Shown one piece after another: positions 54,847-62,195 of a stretch of 64,000 nt of DNA. The stretch is from Halomonas sp. HL-93 (lineage in GTDB: Bacteria; Pseudomonadota; Gammaproteobacteria; Pseudomonadales; Halomonadaceae): positions 2,666,001 through 2,730,000 of the forward strand of contig NZ_LT593974.1 of assembly GCF_900086985.1 (NCBI RefSeq), in the 5' to 3' direction. Below the pieces are notes generated by a model. It was not told the origin of the DNA. It saw only the letters and a program-made list of their open reading frames with translations, and did no database searches. Each line of letters starts with the position of its first letter. The first letter of the stretch is position 1. Position numbers and translations under genes: made by a program.

Positions 54847-55893
54847 ATGACACTCACCCGTCGCCAAGTACTCAAGTACGGCACCGTCGCCACCACCGGC
54901 GCCACCCTGTTCGGCACCCAAAGCCTGTTCGCCCCACGGGCGATGGCCGCCACCGCCCTCACCGGAGTCAACTACATCACGCCGTCCTACAAGGCGCTAA
55001 GCTACGGCTCAGACGGTTTCGTGAAGTTCCTAGCCGATAACCACGCTGATGTTATCAACTTCGACTACCACCATTCCGGCCAGCTGCTGACCGCCGACGA
55101 GCAGTTGCCCGGCCTGCGTGCCGGCAGCGTGGACTTCATGTTCCACACCCTGTCCTACATCACCCGTTCACTGCCGATCCTCGGCATCACCGGCCTGCCC
55201 GGGGTGGTCAACGCGCTCTACGAACACCCTGAGCGGCTCAAGCTGGGCAGCCCGCTGATGGAGCTGATCAACGAGCAGCTCGCCGAGGAGAACCTCTACA
55301 TGCTCTGCTCTGGCGGCGGCATCCTCGAGCCAGAGTACATCTGGAGCACCGAGGACAACCCGATCCGCTCCCTGGAGGACCTGCGCGGCAAGAAGATCCG
55401 CGTAGTGGGCTACGAGGCGACCACCGCACTGGAGGAATTCGACATCGGCGCCACCCGCATCCCCTCGTCGGAGACCTACCAGGCGCTCCAGCGTGGCACC
55501 GTGGACGCTGGCATCTTCAACATCTCCACGGTCGTGGGGCGCAGCCTGTTCGAGCAGCTCTCCACCTGCTACAAGCTGCCCACCACCGCCTTCACGGTGG
55601 CGCCCTTCATGCTGCGCGACCGCTGGGACAGCCTGGACGGCGACGTCCGTGCGGCCCTCGAGGAGGCCGCCGAGTGGTACGACGACAACTTTGTCACCCA
55701 CTGTAACGACGACGTTTACCCCAACGAATACTGGCCGATGATGGAGGAAGAAGGCATCGAGGTCATCGAGCCCAGCGAGGAAGACCTCGAGACCTTCAAC
55801 GCCGCCACCGATGCCGTCTGGGAGCACTGGAAAGAAGAGGTCGGCGAAGAGGTCGGCGAGCGCGCCATCGCCCTGGCCCTGGGCGAGGCCTGA
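54847..55893 (+). CDS. dctP: TRAP transporter substrate-binding protein (DctP)
   Basis: Periplasmic receptor of the TRAP system, 348 residues. The N-terminus MTLTRRQVLKYGTVATTGAT has a twin-arginine motif (TRRQVLK), so export by Tat is likely. The DctP fold is supported by LPGLRAGSVDFMFHTLSYI, SLEDLRGKKIRVVGYEATTALEEFDIGATRIPSSETYQALQRGTVDAGIFN; the conserved carboxylate-binding Arg is probably the one in KIRVVGY. A GGAGTC ribosome binding site precedes the ATG. Confidence 0.9.
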   Translation: MTLTRRQVLKYGTVATTGATLFGTQSLFAPRAMAATALTGVNYITPSYKALSYGSDGFVKFLADNHADVINFDYHHSGQLLTADEQLPGLRAGSVDFMFHTLSYITRSLPILGITGLPGVVNALYEHPERLKLGSPLMELINEQLAEENLYMLCSGGGILEPEYIWSTEDNPIRSLEDLRGKKIRVVGYEATTALEEFDIGATRIPSSETYQALQRGTVDAGIFNISTVVGRSLFEQLSTCYKLPTTAFTVAPFMLRDRWDSLDGDVRAALEEAAEWYDDNFVTHCNDDVYPNEYWPMMEEEGIEVIEPSEEDLETFNAATDAVWEHWKEEVGEEVGERAIALALGEA

Positions 55894-55904
55894 GGAGGAA
55901 CGCC

Positions 55905-56438
55905 ATGACATCCTACGTCATGCGCGGCTGGGACGGCCTGATGGCCGTCCTGCGCGGCGCCTCGATCCTGGTGCTCGCCTTCATGGCGCTCACCATCTGC
56001 TACGACGCCATGATGCGTCACGTCTTTTCCGCCCCGACCAGTTGGAGCCTGGAGATCAACTCCTTCCTGCTGGTCTACCTGGCGGTAATGGGGGCGGCCG
56101 AGGCCCAGCGCCACGACGCCCATATCCGCATCGAGTTCTTCGCCGACAAGTTGCCGGTACGCGTCCAGGCCCTGGTCGGCGTGGCCATCGGCCTGCTGGG
56201 GGCGACCTTTAGCTTCATCATGGTCTGGCGGGGCGGCATCATGATGAGTCAGGCCTTCGAGTACGGCGAGCGGGTCTCCAGCTCGCTGGGCACCCCCATC
56301 GGCATCCCCTATGCCATGCTGCCCCTCGGCTTCGGCCTGCTCGGCCTGCAGTTCCTGCTCGATGCCTGGCGATCGGCTTGTCGCGTCCGGCACCCCGACG
56401 CCGCACCACCACCGAAGGGAGAGCCCGGCGATGTCTGA
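55905..56438 (+). CDS. dctQ: TRAP transporter small permease (DctQ)
   Basis: A 177-residue, four-helix subunit that bridges DctP and DctM. It shows the usual SAPTSWSLEINSFLLVYLAVMGAAEAQRHDAHIRIEFF and the late GIPYAMLPLGFGLLGLQFLLDAW. It starts 11 bases after dctP and overlaps the aconitase-type gene by 8 bases. Confidence 0.92.
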   Translation: MTSYVMRGWDGLMAVLRGASILVLAFMALTICYDAMMRHVFSAPTSWSLEINSFLLVYLAVMGAAEAQRHDAHIRIEFFADKLPVRVQALVGVAIGLLGATFSFIMVWRGGIMMSQAFEYGERVSSSLGTPIGIPYAMLPLGFGLLGLQFLLDAWRSACRVRHPDAAPPPKGEPGDV

Positions 56439-58368
56439 TACCCTCAGCCACAAACTGATCAAGGACCACCTGCTGGAGGGCGACATGACGCCGGGCGGCG
56501 AGATCGCCCTGCGCATGGACCAAGCGCTGTTGCAGGACATCCTCGGCACCCTGGTCATGCTCGAGCTCGACGCCATGGGCCTCGACCGCGTGCACACCTC
56601 ACCCAGCGTGCAGTACATCGACCACACCCTGATCCAGCAGGACAACATCAACGCCGACTCCCACCTCTTCCTGAAGAGCGCCTGCGAGCGCCTGGGGGTC
56701 TGGTACAGCGGCCCAGGCAACGGCATCAGCCACCCGGTGCACATGGAGCGCTTCGGCGTGCCCGGCCAGAGTCTAGTGGGCTGCGACAGCCACACCACCG
56801 CGGCCGGTGCGCTGGGCATGCTGGCCATCGGCGCCGGCGGCATCGAGGTGGCCATGGCCATGGCCGGCCAGCCGCTCTACCTGCCGATGCCGGAGATCGT
56901 CGGCGTGCGCCTGGAGGGCGAACTGCCCGACTGGGTCAGCGCCAAGGATATCGTCCTTGAACTGCTGCGCCGTCACGGCGTGGCCGGGGCGAAGAACTGC
57001 ATCCTCGAGTATTACGGCCCCGGTCTGGCCGGGCTCGACGCCATGGACCGCCACGTGCTGGCCAACATGGGCACCGAGATGGGCGCCACCGGAAGTGTCT
57101 TCCCCAGTGACGAGGTGACCCGCGACTTCCTGTGCTCGCGGGGTCGCGAGGCCGACTGGACCCCGCTCGCCGCCGACCCGGGCTGTCGCTACGACCGCGA
57201 GGAGCGCATCGATCTATCGAGCCTCGAGCCGTTGATCGCCCTGCCCTCCAGCCCGGACAAGGTGGTGCCGGTGGCCGAGGTTGCCGGACAGCCGCTCTAC
57301 CAGGCCTACATCGGCTCCTCCGGTAACCCCGGCTACCGCGACATCGCAGTGGTGGCGGAGATCGTCAAGGGCAGGAACGTGGCTGGCAACGTCTCCCTGG
57401 ACGTCAACCCCGCGACTCGGCGGATTCTTGCCGCGCTGATCGACGAGGGCCACCTGGGCGCGCTGGTCGCCGCCGGTGCCCGCCTGCACCAGCCCGGCTG
57501 CAACGGCTGCATCGGCATGGGCCAGGCCCCGGCGGCGGGCCGCAACAGCCTGCGCACCGTGCCACGCAACTTCCCCGGTCGATCCGGCACCCGCGAAGAT
57601 AGCGTCTTCCTTTGCAGCCCCGAGACCGCCGCCGCCTCGGCGCTCAAGGGCGTGATCACCGACCCCCGTAGCCTCGACATGCCCTACCCGAGGCCTCGCG
57701 AGCCCATCGACATGGCGCTGGACAATGCCTGGTTCCAACCGCCCTTGCCCGCCGAGCAGGCTCGGGGCGTAGAGCTTCTGGCCACCGACAACACCCCGCC
57801 GCTGCCGTTGATCGACCCGTTGCCCGAGACCCTGGAGGTGCCGGTGATGCTGACGGTGGGCGACAACATCTCCACCGACGACATCATGCCCGCCGGCGCG
57901 CGAGTACTGCCGCTGTGGAGCAATGTCCACGCCTCGGCGGAGCACCTCTTTGAGGCCGTCGATCCTGACTACGTCGCCCGCGCCCGCGAGCAGGGGGCGG
58001 CCGGCCATGCCATCGTCGGCGGCGCCAACTACGGCCAGGGATCGAGTCGTGAGAACGCCGCCCTGGTGCCGCGCCTGCTGGGCCTGCAGCTGGTGATCGC
58101 CGAGAGCATCGCCCGCATCCACTGGCAGAACCTGCCCTGCTTCGGCGTGCTGCCGCTGACCTTCGCCGACCCGGCCGACCGCGCGCGATTGAGCCGGGGT
58201 ACCCGGGTGCGTATCGAGGGCTGGCGCGCAGCGCTCGCCGCCAGCCGCGAGGTCACGGCAACACTGGATAACGGCGAGACGCTCACCCTGCGCCACGAGC
58301 TCAGCGCCCGCCAGCAGGCGATTCTCGCCGCCGGGGGCGTGATCAACTACCTGTCTTCCACACCATGA
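56431..58368 (+). CDS. Aconitase-family hydratase, short (Aquifex-type) form
   Basis: A [4Fe-4S] hydro-lyase of 645 residues. Cluster ligands are in LVGCDSHTTAAGALG and QPGCNGCIGMGQAP. The swivel domain follows in the same chain (LTVGDNISTDDIMPAGARVLP, GGANYGQGSSRENAAL). It is shorter than housekeeping AcnA/AcnB (about 860-900) and matches the fused IPM-isomerase-like aconitase group. In this operon a branched substrate such as citraconate, methylaconitate or 3-methylglutaconate is more likely than citrate. The ATG at 56431 overlaps the dctQ stop. GC content is very high. Confidence 0.9.
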   Translation: MSDTLSHKLIKDHLLEGDMTPGGEIALRMDQALLQDILGTLVMLELDAMGLDRVHTSPSVQYIDHTLIQQDNINADSHLFLKSACERLGVWYSGPGNGISHPVHMERFGVPGQSLVGCDSHTTAAGALGMLAIGAGGIEVAMAMAGQPLYLPMPEIVGVRLEGELPDWVSAKDIVLELLRRHGVAGAKNCILEYYGPGLAGLDAMDRHVLANMGTEMGATGSVFPSDEVTRDFLCSRGREADWTPLAADPGCRYDREERIDLSSLEPLIALPSSPDKVVPVAEVAGQPLYQAYIGSSGNPGYRDIAVVAEIVKGRNVAGNVSLDVNPATRRILAALIDEGHLGALVAAGARLHQPGCNGCIGMGQAPAAGRNSLRTVPRNFPGRSGTREDSVFLCSPETAAASALKGVITDPRSLDMPYPRPREPIDMALDNAWFQPPLPAEQARGVELLATDNTPPLPLIDPLPETLEVPVMLTVGDNISTDDIMPAGARVLPLWSNVHASAEHLFEAVDPDYVARAREQGAAGHAIVGGANYGQGSSRENAALVPRLLGLQLVIAESIARIHWQNLPCFGVLPLTFADPADRARLSRGTRVRIEGWRAALAASREVTATLDNGETLTLRHELSARQQAILAAGGVINYLSSTP

Positions 58369-59318
58369 ACGACGAGACCGCTCCCATGACTCTGCTCGCC
58401 CCTCCGGCAAACGTGGAAATCGTTGAGGTTGCTCCCCGCGATGGTTTCCAGTCGATCCGCGACCCGCTGCCCACCATCGATAAGCAGCGCTGCATTTCAG
58501 CACTCGTCGATGCTGGCATCACCCGCCTCGAAATCGGTTCTTTTGTGAGCCCCAAGGCCATCCCCCAGATGGCCGACACCGGCAAACTCATCGAGGCCTT
58601 CGCCGACCAACCAGCACTGCGCCTTTCGGCGCTCGTGCCTAATCTAAAGGGAGCTGAGCTGGCCCTGGCGCACGGCATACGCGAGGTCGTCTACGTGGTC
58701 TCGGTCTCAGAGTCCCATAACCGCAGCAATGTACGACGAAGCGTCGATGAGTCTCTGGAGGATTTCGGCCGAGTGGCAGAGCGCCTGCGTCAGACCGAAG
58801 GGACCCGGTTACGTCTCGACCTCGGCACCTGCTTTGACTGCCCCTTTGAAGGCACCATCGACTGGCAGCAGGTTGACCGCGTCCTCAGCCAGGCCACTCG
58901 CCTGGCAGACGGCTTGCCAATGGAGGTGGCACTATGCGATACCACCGGCCGAGCCAGCCCCTATCAGGTGGCTGAACATTTCACCCAGCTGCGTGAACGC
59001 CATGGCGGCAAAGGGCTGGCATGGGCCTTCCACGGCCACGATACCTACGGCATGGGCGTAGCCAACGCACTATTCGCGATACATCATGGCGCCACGGCAG
59101 TGGATAGCGCCTGCGCTGGCCTTGGAGGCTGCCCCTTCGCCCCCGGCGCCACCGGCAACACCGCCACCGAAGATCTGCTCTATGCCCTTCAGGGCGGCAA
59201 AGTCGCCACGGGGATTGATCTATCAAAACTGCTCGTGGCGGCCGACCTGATCGCCGCCCTGCCCGGGGGCCAGACCGCCAGCCACCTGCGCCAGGTGCCG
59301 CGAGAACGGATGCGCTAA
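58365..59318 (+). CDS. HMG-CoA lyase family protein (HMG-CoA or citramalyl-CoA lyase)
   Basis: A TIM-barrel lyase cleaving a 3-hydroxyacyl-CoA into acetyl-CoA plus a keto product. The 317-residue protein keeps the family active site: Arg-Asp in VAPRDGFQSI, Glu in RLEIGSFVSPK, His-x-His in FHGHDTYGMG, the loop Cys in GLGGCPFAPGATGN and the following Asn. It would give acetoacetate from HMG-CoA or pyruvate from citramalyl-CoA. The ATG at 58365 overlaps the hydratase stop by four bases. Confidence 0.9.
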   Translation: MNDETAPMTLLAPPANVEIVEVAPRDGFQSIRDPLPTIDKQRCISALVDAGITRLEIGSFVSPKAIPQMADTGKLIEAFADQPALRLSALVPNLKGAELALAHGIREVVYVVSVSESHNRSNVRRSVDESLEDFGRVAERLRQTEGTRLRLDLGTCFDCPFEGTIDWQQVDRVLSQATRLADGLPMEVALCDTTGRASPYQVAEHFTQLRERHGGKGLAWAFHGHDTYGMGVANALFAIHHGATAVDSACAGLGGCPFAPGATGNTATEDLLYALQGGKVATGIDLSKLLVAADLIAALPGGQTASHLRQVPRERMR

Positions 59319-59321
59319 ACC

Positions 59322-60512
59322 GTGCCGATCATCGTGCTGCTGTCGACCACGCTGGTGCTGGCCTTCTCCTCGCTGGTGGCGCTGTTCCCGGCCGCCATCG
59401 CACCAGAGTTGTCTGGTGTATTGGGCGTCTCCTCGGCCACTATCGGTTTGCAGGTGAGCCTAATCTTCGCCGGCGCCATGCTTACCTCGCTGGTGGGCGG
59501 GCCGCTCACCCGACGTTTAGGGCCCTGTCGCACCAGCCAACTCTCCCTGGCGTTGCTCGGCGGTGGCGCCGCCATGATGGCGATGCCGACCTTGCCGACC
59601 TTTGCCTTGGCCTCCCTCGTTGCCGGCTTGGGTTACGGGATGACCAATCCCGCCGCCTCAGTGTTGCTGGTGCGCTTCACCCCGCCTGAGCGACGCGGCC
59701 TGATCTTCTCAGTGAAACAGTCGGGCGTGCCCCTGGGCGGCGTGATCGCCGGTGCCAGCGCGCCTGTACTGGCCTTGGTGGTGGGTTGGCAGGCCGGGCT
59801 GCTCCTGCTCAGCGCCATCGCCCTGCTCGGCATTGTCGCCCTGCAATGGCGGCGGGAGAGCTGGGATGACCAGCGAGACCCAGACACATCGTGGTTGGCA
59901 ACGCCCTTCTCCGGACTCGACGTGGTATGGCGGCAGCGATCGCTGCGCTACGTCGCGCTGCTTAGCCTGTGCTTCTCGGCGATTCAGCTCTCGGTTTCGG
60001 CATTTACAGTGGCACTGCTGGTAGAGGATCTGGACTTCGGCCTGGTAGAGGCGGGATTGGTCATGTCCGGGGTGCAAGTGACCGGCGTGGTGGGGCGCAT
60101 TGGCTGGGGCGAGATCGGTGACCGGCTGGGCGACCGCTTGATGGCACTTGCTATCATCGCCTGTACCACCGCCGTGGCAGCCCTTTTGGTAGCCACCATG
60201 ACCCCGGCCTGGCCCAAGTGGCTGGTCATTGTACTACTGGGGCTACTGAGCTTCTCCTCGTTGGGCTGGAACGGCGTCTTCCTGGCCGAAATCACCCAAC
60301 TGGCCCCACCCCATCGCATCGCCGATGCCGCAGGCGGTTGTCTGGTTTTCACCTATGGCGGCGTTCTGCTCGGCTTGCCTATGGTTACCTTGCTCCACAG
60401 CGTGGTTGGTGACTATACAAGCGTCTTCGCTATCCTCGCTGGCATCTCGGTAGCGGGACTCTGGCTCATCCATCAAGCGAGGCGAGCTAGATGCATGGAT
60501 CGGATTTCGTAG
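59322..60512 (+). CDS. MFS transporter
   Basis: A 396-residue 12-helix major facilitator with a GTG start three bases after the lyase stop. Motif A-like LVGGPLTRRLGPCRTS lies between helices 2 and 3, with GMTNPAASVLLVRFTPPERRGLIFSVKQSGVPLGG in the middle, as in CynX/NarK-like organic anion carriers. It is the last gene of the operon, probably a second uptake or efflux route for the operon's acid. The final residues (RRARCMDRIS) and stop codon fall at the edge of REP-like locus C, so its C-terminus may have been changed by the repeat. Confidence 0.86.
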   Translation: MPIIVLLSTTLVLAFSSLVALFPAAIAPELSGVLGVSSATIGLQVSLIFAGAMLTSLVGGPLTRRLGPCRTSQLSLALLGGGAAMMAMPTLPTFALASLVAGLGYGMTNPAASVLLVRFTPPERRGLIFSVKQSGVPLGGVIAGASAPVLALVVGWQAGLLLLSAIALLGIVALQWRRESWDDQRDPDTSWLATPFSGLDVVWRQRSLRYVALLSLCFSAIQLSVSAFTVALLVEDLDFGLVEAGLVMSGVQVTGVVGRIGWGEIGDRLGDRLMALAIIACTTAVAALLVATMTPAWPKWLVIVLLGLLSFSSLGWNGVFLAEITQLAPPHRIADAAGGCLVFTYGGVLLGLPMVTLLHSVVGDYTSVFAILAGISVAGLWLIHQARRARCMDRIS

Positions 60513-60645
60513 GAGCGCAATTCATTACACGTTCAAGAACCCCATCGCCCGACAAGTCTGGCTCCTACAAGGGCCGGGAGGTGCCACAGAACTATGTGCA
60601 GGTGGGCTTCGTAGGAGCGCAACTTGTTGCGCGATCAGCAATCAT
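60509..60645. repeat. REP-like palindromic repeat, locus C
   Basis: Contains a degenerate unit (GTAGGAGCGCAATTCATTACACG), the inverted arm ATCGCCCGACAAGTCTGGCTCCTAC, and then a near-perfect unit with the palindrome GCGCAACTTGTTGCGC and GATCAGCAATCATC at about 60610-60645. Between them is GGAGGTGCCACA, similar to text beside locus A. Unit order differs from loci A and B. Confidence 0.85.
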
Positions 60646-60695
60646 CCCGCCACCGCTGATATCCGAGTTGACGTTGCAAGCTCCCGACCTGGGCG

Positions 60696-62180
60696 CTATT
60701 CAACCGACGCCAAGCGGCTGAAGGTGAGAGCCTCGTCGCCGTCATAAATTTTTGCGGCACATAACGGCACACCCGCCAACTCATGGTCAACCAGGGCATC
60801 AGCGCTGATGAGATCGTCCCGCACAGGCTGCTGCGTGCGTAACTCACCATCAATACTCGCCTGGAAAAGCATGGGAACTGTCGTGACGCCGTCGCTTGGG
60901 GGCTCAAGGTTCATCCGCCTAGCGAAATCGAGATACGCAGCAGGGTCCTTGAAGACGAGGGTGCGCCCCAGTCTCTCGACCGGAATGTCGATAGACTGTA
61001 CCCGCACGACGCCTTGATCCGGGATGCCGACCTGCTCCTCAGTCGCCAGCAGCGCCACCCTTAGATCCTTGCCCGACCCACCCTGTTTGGGCAGATACAT
61101 GACAAGAGGGTGATCCTGCCTCCTGAACACCAGTTCGGTTTCGGTATAACCGGTAAAAAGGCCCCGCCAGTCTTCGCCGCATACCCTCGAAAGATAGGCA
61201 CGTGTTTCCGCCGTTCGCCAGAGCACCGCACGCTCTGCGCTATCGGAGTAGTCGACTATAGGCGTTGTGTGGGCCAGCGACACGGCATAGCCCATGGCAG
61301 TGAGATAGTCGTCAAGAAGCGTAAAAACAGTGAGTTCCTGATGAAAACTGAGCGGCTTAGGTAAGCCCTCAATAAAAGCGTCGACGGGTGTATTATCCCA
61401 ATTCAGCCTCAGCACCCACCCAAGCAGCGATTCGTAAAGGTTGGAGTCTTGCAGCGCGATTATCGCGTCGCTTTCCTTCAATAGCGTGGTCGTATCGGGA
61501 TTCGCGTTCTCTCGCATCCGAACCGTGATCCCCAAACGCATCATGTTCTCTGTCGCCGCTCGCAGGGCGTTGCGTTGTTGAAGGGTTAAAAACGGCCCCG
61601 CTATGGAGATATCAAGCTCGACCGGCGCTCCATCTTGCGTGAGAAGCCGTGCTCCGCTACCCAGCGTGTAACCGGCCTCGGTAAGCCGCCGAAAACCTTG
61701 CCGCAACACCGCCCGCCCGTTCCCCACCCCCGCCATGGCCGCAGGATCAAGGCCGCTCAGCACTGGGACGTCGTTTCCAGAAATCATGCCAGAAGATTCC
61801 GCAAGTGCTTCGATTGAGGCGTCCGGGCCGGCGAAGTCCACAAGGGCCTTGTGGTATTCCATGATCGGCCCCGTGAAGGCCGGTGCAGAGAGTTCAAGGT
61901 CCGTTGATCCCGCGGTGCGCGGGAAAATCGCCTCGTCCGCGATACCCAACAGCATGACGGCCGCGACGACATCCCGAATCGCCGGGTCCGCAACCGCATC
62001 AGACCCCGGATTGAAGCGAAGGACAAGTTCGGCTGCACTCTCCTCGAAGAAAGGAATATCCAGGTTTGCCTGTATCGCTGGGGACGGCAGGCTGAAGCCG
62101 ATAAAGAAGGCAGCCGCAGGGACTGGAGCCATAGCCAGGCCGATAGCAAGGATAGGGAGAAGCGATCGTGAAGCGAGCAT
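60696..62180 (-). CDS. Exported protein of unknown function with a family-5 binding-protein-like segment
   Basis: A 494-residue protein with a signal peptide (MLASRSLLPILAIGLAMAPVPAAA). Residues about 45-260 resemble lobe II of family-5 (peptide/nickel) binding proteins: AELVLRFNPGSDAVADPAIRDVVAAVMLLGIADEAIF (like the N-x-x-x-x-P-x-D-x-x-V-R-x-A pattern) and later RRLTEAGYTLGSGARLLTQDGAPVELDIS and ENMMRLGITVRMRE. Lobe I is missing and the C-terminal 200 residues match nothing I know. It follows the 62196 gene by 15 bases and is probably cotranscribed. No function is assigned. Confidence 0.7.
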   Translation of the reverse strand: MLASRSLLPILAIGLAMAPVPAAAFFIGFSLPSPAIQANLDIPFFEESAAELVLRFNPGSDAVADPAIRDVVAAVMLLGIADEAIFPRTAGSTDLELSAPAFTGPIMEYHKALVDFAGPDASIEALAESSGMISGNDVPVLSGLDPAAMAGVGNGRAVLRQGFRRLTEAGYTLGSGARLLTQDGAPVELDISIAGPFLTLQQRNALRAATENMMRLGITVRMRENANPDTTTLLKESDAIIALQDSNLYESLLGWVLRLNWDNTPVDAFIEGLPKPLSFHQELTVFTLLDDYLTAMGYAVSLAHTTPIVDYSDSAERAVLWRTAETRAYLSRVCGEDWRGLFTGYTETELVFRRQDHPLVMYLPKQGGSGKDLRVALLATEEQVGIPDQGVVRVQSIDIPVERLGRTLVFKDPAAYLDFARRMNLEPPSDGVTTVPMLFQASIDGELRTQQPVRDDLISADALVDHELAGVPLCAAKIYDGDEALTFSRLASVE

Positions 62181-62195
62181 GGCAAACCTCCCCGT

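Noticed and set aside
55716..56861. 381-codon minus-strand frame across dctP, dctQ and the hydratase start
   Set aside because: Covers three well-supported genes and has no recognisable domain.
57214..58503. 429-codon minus-strand frame opposite the hydratase
   Set aside because: Same reason: high GC3 suppresses stops on the other strand; no domain pattern.
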